Shown here: in pieces, positions 25,601-34,881 of the stretch
Position numbering within the stretch: position 1 is the stretch's first letter
Layout: every line of letters begins with the position of its first letter
Source of the DNA: a bacterium
Lineage (GTDB): Bacteria > Fidelibacterota > UBA2242
Assembly: GCA_018824205.1 (NCBI GenBank)
Contig: JAHJGX010000056.1
Location: forward strand, 1-40,232
DNA: 40,232 bases
Reading direction: 5' to 3'
Translations under genes and position numbers: made by a program
The notes under the pieces: model-generated
The model's database searches: none
The model's input: the letters and a program-made list of their open reading frames with translations, nothing else
Told to the model about the DNA's origin: nothing

Positions 25601-27521
25601 TCGTGATAGGATCTATAAAGGTGAAATAGAATTAAGAATAAAAAGCTTGTCGTATAGTCTCTATATTGTTACGGTTTATATTGATGGTCTGGAATTAAAT
25701 TCCTTTTCTCTAGCTACTAATAATTGTTATGAACAAATAGAGACTGTTGAAATTCCTAATGACGTGTTATATGAGGTATTGGCGGACCGGAATGTTGAAA
25801 TTAAAGTAATAACATATAAATCCGGTGGATGCGATGAAAATTATGTCAACGCTTGTTTGCGATTGTATATAGATAAACGGGTAATTTCTACACTTCAAAA
25901 AAATAAAGAATATTTTGATCCGGATGTAGTTGAGGAAAAACAATATGGGTATATGGTAACCGCACAATTTAATGGAGTTGACAGCGCTCCGACAAATGTT
26001 GTTAAAGTCCAGGTGCCGGATGCTGATTCAACATCGGTTTTGTGGACGGCAAGTTCAAATTTTGGAAATATTGGAGATCCCAATGTTCCAAGCGGCCTTC
26101 CGTCGATGGAGTGGCCGGGTGGCAGTGGAGTTCACTACCTGTGGGAAGGACGGTTCTGGGTCGGTGCGATCGTGGATGGTGAAAAGCGGGTCAGTCACGC
26201 TGATTATGGTAATTATGAATGGAAACCAACCAGATTAGGAGGAGAAACTATACGGCCACTTGAATCATATTCTTTGTTGGGATTGGGTGTTCTGGAGCAT
26301 ACTACCGAATATGACGATCTTGATAGTTCCCCTCACGATACCGGCCCGTTAAATTTGAAAGTCCATCAGCACTCTAAACTTTGGCCGTACAGTTCATTAG
26401 ATACCGCATTGACGAATACTATGTTAATGGAACAGGATGTGGTTAATGTTGGCAATGATGTTTTAAATGATGTTCTGGTATCCTGGGTTTTTGATTGTGA
26501 TGTTGGCACCGGATATGATCCGACAAGTCCTAATATAGATGACTTAGTAGATTATGAAGGCTGGGACGGATCCGATTCGGATTCCGATGAAGAGGATATT
26601 GTTGAAAATTATGACGGGAACGGTAATGGTAAGTTGGATGGTTATGATGAAAATGGAATTCCCTATGGTTGGGAATATGTTGGCAGCCTGGAAATCAGGA
26701 ATCCGAATTATGATATAAATAAAATATTCCCGGATGGATTTTCCGATGAGTTCCAGGTTATTATTTCAGATTCCGATACCATGATCGTGAGTCGAATGAT
26801 GTCTTATATGTACGATGCTGATGATCCTACAACATCGAAAGACGACACGGGTGAAGACGGCAATGTTTCCGGATTTATCGGGGTGCGCCTGCTATACTCG
26901 CCCTCTGCCGGAGTTCATTCGCATCAGTGGTGGAACTGGGAAAACGATCCAGGTTCGGATATGGAAAAATATGATTTTATGGCTGCCACACATCCTGCAT
27001 GCCTTGGATACAAACGCTTTCCACATCCCTTTAAAGTAGGTGCCCCGGTGTTTGATTACCGGTTTATGCTGACGACCGGGCCCTTTTACAATTTCCAACC
27101 AAATGATACACTTCATTTCCAGGCAGGAGTAGTTTTAGGAAAGGGAATCGAGGGATTGCGTCGGAATTCAGATGCACTGGCGATAGCCATCGGCAAGCTT
27201 GATACAATGCTTCCAATTGAACAGGAAATTTCATACAGACCGGTTCAATACTCTTTAAGCCAAAATTATCCCAATCCCTTCAATCCAGTTACTTCGATTG
27301 CCTTTGAGCTTCCCGTTGATAATTATGTCCATCTGGCTGTTTACAATATGCTGGGACAAAAGGTTCGGACTTTGGTAAATGAACACCGTCCGGCGGGATA
27401 TCATTCGGTTCAGTGGGACGGTCGTGACGATGTTGGAAAATCGCTGAGCTCGGGAATTTATTTCTACCGGATTGAAGCAGGGACATTTCAGAAAACAAAT
27501 AAAATGATTTTGTTGAAATAG
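22608..27521 (+). CDS. Fusion protein C'-B': propeller, degenerate peptidase, FN3, B domain, CTD
   Basis: A 1637-residue secreted protein joining paralogs of two separate operon proteins. ATG 22608 follows AAAGGAGA; signal peptide ends CAFA. Residues 26-800 align end to end with protein C (RIFTEDVRVNDINISP, KTRGLPSYF, YDVRSIEINP, YYYLDAGDGVTF). The peptidase-like part (about 500-800) has H603-H-L-A-E607 where HExxH is expected, so the catalytic Glu is absent; KGLGELAEF is kept. Residues about 890-1135 form a fibronectin-III-like domain (GIQLKWDDV, GFEGFNVYK, YGYMVTAQFNG) with an insertion of roughly 130 residues. From about 1143 it aligns with protein B (SNFGNIGDPNVPSG, MEWPGGSGVHYLWEGRFWVG, SHQWWNWENDPGSD). 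A YPNPFNP-to-LK sorting domain ends it, replacing B's KFVILR type. The fusion implies that B and C act together. Confidence 0.8.
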   Translation: MTAKLSKNVTIIFLALLIFTCAFAEEKTVPQVGENYVFSAKNQSFYSGYYNLSASCRKEGAGYRIFTEDVRVNDINISPINPDYMLLATSSGSYVSYDAGINWQAVNGNGNYMLPPGNNTANFPEYSLPAVHRASINTTMYMNEGAWWCGGQFGAFRSSDNGLNWSIKTRGLPSYFEENEYNQVYPEIHNFKMDSRIVDFENNRDFFTCSDAGLLYWASSKFVDLSKGLPKTANGWDHLSVYDFINFADTAFIATEKGIYKGVFDLDNKCVSWIPLGGETVIIDSSVYDRNSGHVKLYLGGAESNVYVNIMDAAKSLYWIDKIKTEENVFFIELYSDRLYYSDATVFDPTGLDYSTYDGSGLIVYLPPNEKVTRILNIDSEMFFLSQTLLYSINSSNNVALVRNFGTDVYDLAATDGKMYVATASGLYSSDLGSLQSWIKETSYISSFNGQTEHEYDVRSIEINPFGDIYIGCYNGGLMVKKASSGEWINLNAGLGHRDLNLSKVEFISKAFDSLSVHMTIRDYFGELPDIDVDGKMNFLLMDIQDYYYLDAGDGVTFIDGYYDPINQLDPQMESRSNSSDIIYIDSDPLDLLTTDGYAATVHHLAESVLLSQEVQEELWVFKGLGELAEFICGFKDINKEYRMALNNSLTTWNNVRPELKDYEFSYLVFLYLYEHYFTSKPGEDFNKSIKAIVDCSGTGVNGINTCLSNAGYSADFGEIFTDIAISTILDQVETDNVFFKKYQWENAKVILSNRYLGWGFSGNDNSPYYSSIKNWASIVYKTTGMSSGFNWSPELEDLLTFQGSSDHRYKVYTIFSAQSTPDENVSLAEMNLDNKNWGSEDIAQFGDPDDLYQTLYTIVVQCTDSDQFTGDGHFILSDNFDDYYSNPWTYYNTQPLAGYFRYAPTGIQLKWDDVYLGSDDAKQDVTSVEVDKMDAQSFKEYNYSKAASKEINGVKISSLDGFEGFNVYKTDVIEYQNYQELSDGPDSTFHHFSELPDRDRIYKGEIELRIKSLSYSLYIVTVYIDGLELNSFSLATNNCYEQIETVEIPNDVLYEVLADRNVEIKVITYKSGGCDENYVNACLRLYIDKRVISTLQKNKEYFDPDVVEEKQYGYMVTAQFNGVDSAPTNVVKVQVPDADSTSVLWTASSNFGNIGDPNVPSGLPSMEWPGGSGVHYLWEGRFWVGAIVDGEKRVSHADYGNYEWKPTRLGGETIRPLESYSLLGLGVLEHTTEYDDLDSSPHDTGPLNLKVHQHSKLWPYSSLDTALTNTMLMEQDVVNVGNDVLNDVLVSWVFDCDVGTGYDPTSPNIDDLVDYEGWDGSDSDSDEEDIVENYDGNGNGKLDGYDENGIPYGWEYVGSLEIRNPNYDINKIFPDGFSDEFQVIISDSDTMIVSRMMSYMYDADDPTTSKDDTGEDGNVSGFIGVRLLYSPSAGVHSHQWWNWENDPGSDMEKYDFMAATHPACLGYKRFPHPFKVGAPVFDYRFMLTTGPFYNFQPNDTLHFQAGVVLGKGIEGLRRNSDALAIAIGKLDTMLPIEQEISYRPVQYSLSQNYPNPFNPVTSIAFELPVDNYVHLAVYNMLGQKVRTLVNEHRPAGYHSVQWDGRDDVGKSLSSGIYFYRIEAGTFQKTNKMILLK

Positions 27522-27601
27522 ATTATCGTCTGTCTGTTTTCTGTAACTATTTTGATACATTGATGCTTAACTCGAAAGAGGATTGCAATATTCTATTCTC
27601 G

Positions 27602-28870
27602 TTATTTAAGCAGCATCATCGAGCGTGTGAAACTTTGCTTGTTTTGCCGCAGCTGGTAGTAATAAACGCCACTGGCCAGGGAAGATGCGTCGAGAGGAAG
27701 ATGATAAACGCCTGCCGTTTGATAATCATCGACCAGATGAAGTACTACAGCCCCGTTCAGATTATATAGCGCCAGGATCGTTTGGCCGGAATTGTTCAGA
27801 ACATAGGAGATGATTGTGTGGTGGTTGAACGGGTTCGGATAGTTCTGGTTCAGAATAATTTCAGAAGCAACAAGACTTGCTTGGGGGTAAACTTCCGATT
27901 CGGAGGATGTGGCAAGATGGGTAATGCTCGCTAAAACAAGCTTAGTCATATCGTGGAAAAACGGAAGATTCAATTTATCATAAGTATCATTTGCGGTATG
28001 ATAATAGGGATAGTCGACGGTTCTGAATGCCTCACCGATGAAGATCGCACTAAAACCGTATTCCCAGAATCGACGATGATCGCTGCCAAGCAGGCCAGGA
28101 TTGTACACTATCGGATACAGACTGTCAAAATAACTGGTCGATAAAGAGTAGACTAGATCAGACATCTCGATTGAGTTGGCGGTATCTCTGGTGTTGATTG
28201 AGTACTGCCAGAGTGAGTCTGTGGTATAGGCGATCATATCAAGGTTTACTACGCCCAATAAATTACTCTCCTCAAGACGGGATTCTTTGAATGCGTAATT
28301 TTCGCTGCCAAGCAGACCTAATTCTTCGGCATCCCAGAAGGCAAATTTTACTGTATAGTCGGTTTCAAAATTATACAAAATTCGGGCCGTTTCCAGCACA
28401 GCCGCAACACCACCAGCATTATCTTCAGCGCCAGGCGCAGGATCGGCCGTATTGCGGTTGTAAGTGTCATAATGTGCTGATAGAATATAGTAATGATCAG
28501 GGTCCGTGACTCCTGGGTGTGATGCAAACAGATTTTGCACGTGTGTTTCACCACGATAAAAAGAGGTTTGATCGGTAGAATAACCATATTCCTTTAACTT
28601 CATGACCAGGTATTCAATAGCGTCCGCATGCCCCTGCTCGCCTACCCGGCGGGAAGTAATGACCGTATTGATCCGGTTTACTCTTATTGTATCAACACCG
28701 GACAGGGCGCGCACATGGCTGCTTAGACGATCCAGATCAACCTGATTAATAAGTGAAGCTATTGTTGAATCAGATAATTGAGCAGTGAGTTTAGAAGCGG
28801 TCAGACAAAGAATCGTAAAAATTCGAATAGTTGTATAAAATCGGTTTTTTACGGATGGATTTAAATTCAT
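27602..28870 (-). CDS. Secreted M28 family zinc peptidase with T9SS sorting domain
   Basis: A 422-residue aminopeptidase-type enzyme, convergent with the fusion gene (80-base gap). Signal peptide IRIFTILCLTASKLTA-Q. All M28 co-catalytic two-zinc residues are present: His133 (SAHYDT), Asp150 (GAEDNAGG, bridging), catalytic Glu182 and ligand Glu183 (DAEELG), Asp211 (NLDMIAY) and His291 (YYHTANDT). M28 enzymes remove N-terminal residues or hydrolyse small peptides; the exact specificity is not readable here. The last 80 residues, from NYPNPFNHH (about 343) to MMLLK, are a T9SS sorting domain, so the enzyme should be exported and attached at the surface or released. The ribosome site is weak (AAAG). 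It has its own promoter at 28972-29001, divergent from the subtilisin gene. Confidence 0.9.
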   Translation of the reverse strand: MNLNPSVKNRFYTTIRIFTILCLTASKLTAQLSDSTIASLINQVDLDRLSSHVRALSGVDTIRVNRINTVITSRRVGEQGHADAIEYLVMKLKEYGYSTDQTSFYRGETHVQNLFASHPGVTDPDHYYILSAHYDTYNRNTADPAPGAEDNAGGVAAVLETARILYNFETDYTVKFAFWDAEELGLLGSENYAFKESRLEESNLLGVVNLDMIAYTTDSLWQYSINTRDTANSIEMSDLVYSLSTSYFDSLYPIVYNPGLLGSDHRRFWEYGFSAIFIGEAFRTVDYPYYHTANDTYDKLNLPFFHDMTKLVLASITHLATSSESEVYPQASLVASEIILNQNYPNPFNHHTIISYVLNNSGQTILALYNLNGAVVLHLVDDYQTAGVYHLPLDASSLASGVYYYQLRQNKQSFTRSMMLLK

Positions 28871-28971
28871 TTGGAAACTTTAGCTTGTGAATGGTTGAAA
28901 GGAAGCTTCCCCGGAGCGAAGACCACAGGTTTATGGATTTGAATTGCTGTTCCTGATTAAGATAACGCCCG

Positions 28972-29001
28972 AATATACAATTAACTTTTTAAAGGATGCA
29001 A
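28972..29001 (-). promoter_or_regulatory. Promoter of the M28 peptidase gene
   Basis: On the minus strand TTGCAT (28996-29001), 18-base spacer, TATATT (28972-28977). It gives a leader of about 95 bases to the start codon at 28870. Same -35 hexamer as the promoter at 19214. Confidence 0.5.
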
Positions 29002-29049
29002 GTGATTTCCCCGGACCGGTGTTGCAAGCAAAATTCCTTGTCTGAATGT

Positions 29050-29077
29050 TTGTTTCCATATGAATTTTCCTTATATT
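29050..29077 (+). promoter_or_regulatory. Candidate promoter of the first subtilisin gene
   Basis: TTGTTT at 29050-29055, 16-base spacer, TATATT at 29072-29077, about 85 bases before the start codon. The -35 is weak. It is divergent from the M28 promoter, only about 50 bases away. Confidence 0.4.
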
Positions 29078-29167
29078 TCGCGAGATGCAATACGTGTAAG
29101 TGAACTAAGTCATATTTTCAATATTAGTTAATTCATATATTTACCCGAAGAAAAAGGAGAGATGAAC

Positions 29168-32100
29168 ATGAGAAAAGTGGTTATAATTTTAGTATGCGTA
29201 TTCATGACACAATTTTTAATAGCTGCCCCTCAGCACAATCCCGGTTATAAATATCTGCCGGACCAGCTTGTTGTAAAACTGGCAAAGCAGGTTAGCGATG
29301 TCTATTCAATTTTAGCGCTTTCGGTTAGAATCAGCCTGACCAAAGGTATTGGCAATGCTGTCAAGCCTTTAGTCGAAACAGAAAAACTAAAATCTCCCGA
29401 TAAAGCCCGAAAAATCGGTCTGGATCGGATTTATACGGTTCAGGTGACTCCGCAGGGAGATGTTGAGGAATTTTGCAGGCAGTTACAGATGGACCCGAAT
29501 GTTGAATGGGCGGAACCGGTGTACCTGATTCCTTATGACGTGGAGCCCAACGATCAGTATTATATTTTTCAGGAGCATCTTCCGCAGATCAGCATGTCGG
29601 CTGCCTGGGATATCGGCAAGGGTGATACAACGGTAGTGATTGGTATTATAGATACGGGAGTGGATTATTTGCATATTGACCTGGCCGACCGGATTTGGAT
29701 CAATCCCGGCGAAGATATTGATAATGACGGATTAATAACTGCAGCAGATTCCAATGGTGTTGACGATGATGGAAACGGATTTCCTGATGATTTTATGGGT
29801 TGGGACTGGGTAACCGGCGTCAGCGGGGAAGAACCGGGCGATGCAGATCCCGATGAAGATGGTGAAGACCCCGATAATAATCCCATGGATTTTGATGGGC
29901 ATGGTACCCACTGCTCCGGATTGGCTGCGGCGGTAACTAATAACGAAAAAGGCATTGCCGGGGCATCCTGGGGCTGTAGTATAATGCCGCTACGGATTGG
30001 CTGGCATTCGAATGATGATAATGGTTATGGCTATTCGACCTGGATGTCTGCGGCATTTATCTACGCTGCGGATAATGGCGCCAAGGTTGTCAATCTGAGT
30101 TATGGCACTAGTCAGGCGGTTTTAGCGGGCGCATTATATGCCTTCGAACATGATGTGGCAATTGCAACATCTGCCGGAAATTCATCATCCATAATTGGTG
30201 ATGCCCTTGGAACCAAATCATGGGCATTGACAGTGACTGCTGTTCGGCCGAACAATGTAAAAAGTGGCTATTCCAACTATGGTCTGGATGCCAATATTGC
30301 GGCGCCCGGTGGAAACGCCACTCTTGAAGAGGCTGGCCCGTTAAGCACAATTCCCGGCGGGCGCTATGCCCGGTATTCAGGAACATCGATGGCTTCGCCG
30401 ATTGTTGCCGGTGTTGTCGGCCTGGTTCGTTCCTATTTTCCCGAATTCACCGCCAGCGATGCCTATTATCAGGTAGTCGGAACCGCAGATGATATTGATG
30501 ATCTGAATCCCGGCTACGAAGGGATGATTGGCGGATTAATCAACGGGTACAGAGCATTAACCGAAACTGTTACACCAGCCTCTAAGATTTCACTGGACAA
30601 AGTGGATTTTATTGATGCAAGCGGTAATAATAATGGTATAGCCGATCCCGGTGAAACCGTTGATATTGTTTTTCATATTAAAAACCGCTGGGCGCCGGCC
30701 AGTGGCGTTACCGTAAAGCTCCTTACTGAAGAAGGTGAAGACCGACTGACTATCAATACATCTCAGATTTCTCTGGATACTTTATATGGAATCCAGAATG
30801 CAAATTTTGATCACACAAATGACACGGCGCCATTCCAGGTATCTATGAACAGTGCGCTGCCGCCATCAATGATTCCGATGTACATTGTTGTGGAAAATTC
30901 TGTTGTTTCAGATACGTTCAAGTTTGAAATTGCCGTTCATCCGCTGATGCTTTTTGTCGATGATCATATCGGTGGAGGTGATGGCAGCGACGTAAAAATA
31001 CGGCATTATTACGAAGAGTTGTTTACTGATTTGGGAATTGTTTACAGCTACTGGCTGAATAACGATACGATCAGTGCGGACTATTTGTCGAAGTTTCCGA
31101 TTGTTTTCTGGGCTTGCGAATGGGCATTCCCGTCACTGGCTCCCGAAGATCGTTTGGCGCTTTCCGACTTCCTGGATAATGGCGGACATCTGTTTGTTTC
31201 CGGTCAGGATGCGGCCTGGGATTTAGCCGATCCGAACAGCACCTCAAATGAATATCATGATTCCGGCGGCGAGTCCAAAACCTGGCTGGAAGACTATATG
31301 TACGTGGATTACATTTCCGACGCCGGTGGTGTTGGCCCATTAACAGTAGCAGATGAAGAAGGTTTCCTTGACCTTCCCAGTTTTGAATTTTACCTGCTGG
31401 ATAGAGGGGCTGACAATCAGTATCCCGATGAAATCGCACCGCGGACAGGCGCCTATGCCCTGTTAAATTATAGTAATGGTACTGCGGCGGCTGTGGGTAA
31501 TGACGATCACTATTCCACGGTTTACTTTGCTTTTGGTGGTCTCGAAGCAATCACTGATTACGATATTCGCCGAGAAACGGCCAAGCAGATTGTGAATCAT
31601 TTTGCCAAACTTGATGTGAACTTGGCACGGTTGAAAAATACCGAATCCACCGGCCCGTTTACCGTTGCAGCAAAAGTACAAACTGATAAACCCCTGGGAA
31701 TTGCTGAACTGTGGTACCGGGTAAACGAAGGTTCCTGGCAGAATCTGACTATGACCGATCAGAGCTGCGGAAATTACACTGTCGATATTCCGGCAGTCAC
31801 CGGGGAATCCGATATTGAATATTTTGCATTTTTCAAGACCTCTGAAGGTCTCTACAACACAAAGTCCGTGTTTAAGTTTCATTCGGGAGCCGACAATGAA
31901 GCACCAGCTGCCAATGCACTATATAACCAGGATCAGTCAATCGATCTATCCGGTGTTTACATGGTAGCATTTGCCCTGGATGACTTTGTCAGCGTCGATA
32001 CAAATAACGTCATAGTCCATTACAGCGCCTCAACGGGCGTTCAGGATTCTGTTATTATTGATCACTTTGTAAAAAATATCTGGAAAGGTAATATTGATCT

Positions 32101-33007
32101 GGCGACTACTGTTACTTCAGGCACGACGATTGACTACCATGTTACTTACAGCGATTTGGCTACCGCGAAGAATTCCGGTCGCTATCCGGAAGCCGGCGAA
32201 CTGACGATCACGGTTGGTGACAGCGCGATGATCGATAATTTCGAAACCGATATTGATCGTTGGATCAACGATGATAATGTGTGGTCCCATATTTCCGATT
32301 CATTGATGGTATACCATGGTTTTGGCAGTCTTGTGACTGGTAATGGTGATGAATATCCGCAGAATCGTAATACCAGTCTTGAACTGCACTATCCGATTGA
32401 TCTTTCCGGTCGATCAGCAGCATGGCTTTCGTACTTTGCTACTCTGAAGTTCCAGTCCAGCAGCGACAGCGCCTTTTTTGAAGTGAAGGAAGGCGAAGGT
32501 GAATGGAAATCACTGGTTATTATGGCGGCCCGATCGAAAAGCTGGGCCCGTTACGATATTAATCTGACGCCTTATTGTGGCTCTGAACATGAACCGCTTT
32601 ATGTGCGATTCCGGTTTTTAACAGATGGAAATCCGGGTAGTCTGAACCGCTGGGGACTTATTGTCGATGATATTTATATCATTGCAGACCGGGATTTTCT
32701 TGCCGTGGATGATGCTTTACCCGTACCGGATAAATTTAAGTTGCTGTCTGCCTATCCGAATCCGTTCAACTCGTCGGTGAATATTCCTTATGCTTTGCCT
32801 CAGAACGGAGAAGTTATACTGCGGATTTATAATATGCTGGGTCAGGAGGTATATAAAACCACTGCCAGACATACGGTTCCGGGATATTATAGTTTGCATT
32901 GGAATGGTAAATCTGCTTATGGAAATATACTGACATCAGGTATTTATTTTATTCAGATGGAGCACGGACGCAAACTCGAGACCAGCAAAATACTATTTCT
33001 GAAGTAA
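29168..33007 (+). CDS. Secreted subtilisin-like (S8) serine protease with CTD
   Basis: A 1279-residue secreted endopeptidase. AAGGAG at 29154-29159 favours ATG 29168 over ATG 29162. Signal peptide VVIILVCVFMTQFLIAA; an inhibitor-I9-like prodomain at about 25-130 (YLPDQLVVKL, VEWAEPVYLIP). The catalytic triad is intact: Asp162 (GIIDTGVD), His245 (DGHGTHCSG), Ser407 (GTSMASPIVAG). Between Asp and His an acidic insert (DIDNDGLITAADSNGVDDDG) looks calcium-binding. After the protease: a beta domain (about 470-590), a Rossmann/GATase-like domain from about 593 (LFVDDHIGGGDGSD, FLDNGGHLFVSGQDAAWDL) related to those of D and D', fibronectin-like repeats, a jelly-roll-like region (about 1020-1175), and a T9SS sorting domain (YPNPFNSS to ILFLK). 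The IS element begins immediately after the stop codon and leaves the coding sequence complete. Confidence 0.9.
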   Translation: MRKVVIILVCVFMTQFLIAAPQHNPGYKYLPDQLVVKLAKQVSDVYSILALSVRISLTKGIGNAVKPLVETEKLKSPDKARKIGLDRIYTVQVTPQGDVEEFCRQLQMDPNVEWAEPVYLIPYDVEPNDQYYIFQEHLPQISMSAAWDIGKGDTTVVIGIIDTGVDYLHIDLADRIWINPGEDIDNDGLITAADSNGVDDDGNGFPDDFMGWDWVTGVSGEEPGDADPDEDGEDPDNNPMDFDGHGTHCSGLAAAVTNNEKGIAGASWGCSIMPLRIGWHSNDDNGYGYSTWMSAAFIYAADNGAKVVNLSYGTSQAVLAGALYAFEHDVAIATSAGNSSSIIGDALGTKSWALTVTAVRPNNVKSGYSNYGLDANIAAPGGNATLEEAGPLSTIPGGRYARYSGTSMASPIVAGVVGLVRSYFPEFTASDAYYQVVGTADDIDDLNPGYEGMIGGLINGYRALTETVTPASKISLDKVDFIDASGNNNGIADPGETVDIVFHIKNRWAPASGVTVKLLTEEGEDRLTINTSQISLDTLYGIQNANFDHTNDTAPFQVSMNSALPPSMIPMYIVVENSVVSDTFKFEIAVHPLMLFVDDHIGGGDGSDVKIRHYYEELFTDLGIVYSYWLNNDTISADYLSKFPIVFWACEWAFPSLAPEDRLALSDFLDNGGHLFVSGQDAAWDLADPNSTSNEYHDSGGESKTWLEDYMYVDYISDAGGVGPLTVADEEGFLDLPSFEFYLLDRGADNQYPDEIAPRTGAYALLNYSNGTAAAVGNDDHYSTVYFAFGGLEAITDYDIRRETAKQIVNHFAKLDVNLARLKNTESTGPFTVAAKVQTDKPLGIAELWYRVNEGSWQNLTMTDQSCGNYTVDIPAVTGESDIEYFAFFKTSEGLYNTKSVFKFHSGADNEAPAANALYNQDQSIDLSGVYMVAFALDDFVSVDTNNVIVHYSASTGVQDSVIIDHFVKNIWKGNIDLATTVTSGTTIDYHVTYSDLATAKNSGRYPEAGELTITVGDSAMIDNFETDIDRWINDDNVWSHISDSLMVYHGFGSLVTGNGDEYPQNRNTSLELHYPIDLSGRSAAWLSYFATLKFQSSSDSAFFEVKEGEGEWKSLVIMAARSKSWARYDINLTPYCGSEHEPLYVRFRFLTDGNPGSLNRWGLIVDDIYIIADRDFLAVDDALPVPDKFKLLSAYPNPFNSSVNIPYALPQNGEVILRIYNMLGQEVYKTTARHTVPGYYSLHWNGKSAYGNILTSGIYFIQMEHGRKLETSKILFLK

Positions 33008-33012
33008 TCTAT

Positions 33013-34853
33013 GAGTTCACTCTAAAAAGGTCTGCTTATATTTAAAGAAAATAGTTGCATAATATATTGATATTACATATATTTACAGGTGATTATAACT
33101 CAGAAATAGGACAGCGGATGTTTAAAGAAAACAAAGGTCACCTGCAGCGCGATATATTTGGTATTTCCAACCGAGTATCTGCATCTCTTTTGAATAAGAT
33201 GTCCGGTTCAGGCGAATATCTGTTTTATCAGTTAATATTCTCTAAAATTGACGAGACGTTGTTTGAACGTCTCTATTCTGATGAAGCCAGTCGCCCCAAT
33301 GCGGCTATCAATACCATGGTCTCTGCTCTTATTCTGATGAAACACCACGACTGGACTTACGAGGAATTGTTTAAGAATATGCAGTTTCACTTATTGGTAC
33401 GCCTGGCGCTTGGGTTAGATGATCTGGAACAGATGCCCTTCTGCATGGCGACATTGTTTAATTTTCAGAACAGGGTGATTAACCATTTTATTAAGACCGG
33501 TGAGAATTTGTTTGAGCAGGTCTTTGACCGTTTGACGGAACAGCAGTTAAAGCAGTTAAAAATCAAGGCAAATATCTGTCGTACGGATTCGGTGATGGTA
33601 GCCAGTAATATTCGCAGTTACAGTCGCTTGCAGTTGCTGGTTGAGATGATATTACGAATATACCGGGTATTGAGCGAAGGTGATCAGGCACGTTATAAAG
33701 AGCGCTTTGAGAGATATTTGGGTAAGAGTTCTCCGAAGGAGTTCCTCACGGAACAGGACAGTACATCTATACGCTCAAGTCCGGCGATCTTAGCGCTGAG
33801 TTGCTTATGATTGGTGAGTCGTATCAATGGATAGATCGGCATTTAAGGCCTCATTATCAGGATGAGCAGATATTCAAAATCTTTGAACGGGTATATCAGG
33901 AACATTTTACTGTAGTTGCCGAAAAGATTGTCGTCAGACCATCTGAGGAGATGGGCAGTGGTTTTGTACAGTCACCGGATGATCTCGATGCGGCCTATCG
34001 GGAAAAGAATGGACATCGGATTAAGGGTCATGTTATTAGTATTGTCGAGACAGCGACGCCGGAGAACGGAGTAAATTTAATCACGGATGTGGTGGTTAAA
34101 CCGGTCAATACAGATGACAGCACAATACTAAATGAGCGTCTGGATATTATCAAGGACAAGACCCCTGAGATTGAGGAGTTACATTTTGATGGTGGCTATG
34201 GTAGTGAGACCAACGACCAGAAAATGCTGGTACATGAGATTACGCCTGTCCAGACGGCAATTCGCGGCAGAAGCGCTGGGGTAGAAATTGTAATAGAAGT
34301 TCATCAGGAGAACGGCTATCAGGTAAGTTGTCCTTTACAAAGCGTCGTTGCAACAGCGACACGCAAAAGGCTGAAGGCCTGTTTTAATAAGTCTGTTTGT
34401 AAGATTTGTCCCCATAATCAAGACTGTCGTCTGATTGAACAAAAGAATTGTTGGGTCTATTATTTTCGGCCGGAGGATTATTTAAAACAGCAGCGCCAAC
34501 GAATGATAAAGAATATACCGGTGGAACGTCGCATGCTGCGCAATAATGTGGAGGCTAGCATCAAGGAGTTCACCTGTCGAATGCGTGGACGAAAAGTCAG
34601 AGTGCGAGGAAACTTTAAGACGTCTCTCTTTGCGTATGGCGTTGCCATTGGTGTCAATTTTGGGAGGATTCGCCGCTTCATCCAGAAAAATGGGGAGCGG
34701 GAATTATTAATTGTGTCAATTCTTATGCGCTTTTTTACCTGGATTTCTGGTTTATGGAAAGAATTTAGAAATCTGATCGAATATTTGGCCAAGTCGCGGA
34801 TTTTACAAAGAAAATGTCCCTTTGAGATCAAATGTAGTTTTTAGAACGGACTC
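33013..34853 (+). mobile_element. IS1182-family insertion sequence
   Basis: A 1841-base element. Imperfect terminal inverted repeats: GAGTTCACTCTAAAAA at 33013-33028 against the complement of 34838-34853 (13 of 16 match). Target-site duplication ATCTAT at 33007-33012 and 34854-34859. The left repeat begins on the last base of the preceding subtilisin stop codon, so the coding region is unharmed. Inside is one transposase in two frames (33118-34844). Family assignment rests on transposase motifs read by eye. Confidence 0.82.
33118..34844 (+). pseudogene. IS1182-family transposase, frameshifted
   Basis: DDE transposase split in two frames. The first part, from ATG 33118, carries the DUF772-type N-terminal region (NTMVSALILMKHHDWTYEEL) and the first catalytic Asp (ICRTDSVMVASNI). 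Its frame runs on to a stop at 33808-33810, but the proper sequence continues one base back in the other frame (GTGQYIYTLKSGDLSAELL), where a stop at 33723-33725 limits how early the change can occur. The second part has the second Asp (LHFDGGYGSE), a Cys-rich segment (CFNKSVCKICPHNQDC) and the last Glu (NNVEASIKEF). No slippery heptamer was seen in 33723-33800, so a mutation is likelier than programmed frameshifting. A TTG at 33055 is an alternative but poorer start. Confidence 0.8.
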
Positions 34854-34881
34854 ATCTATAGAATAAGATTTCTATACTACT

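Noticed and set aside
31071-31882. Two long minus-strand open frames within the first subtilisin gene
   Set aside because: They overlap a well-supported plus-strand coding region. Composition is odd (His, Pro, Arg-rich) as expected for antisense shadows.
33723-33810. Programmed ribosomal frameshift in the IS1182 transposase
   Set aside because: No slippery heptamer or downstream stem-loop could be seen; mutation is simpler, though sister copies could change this view.
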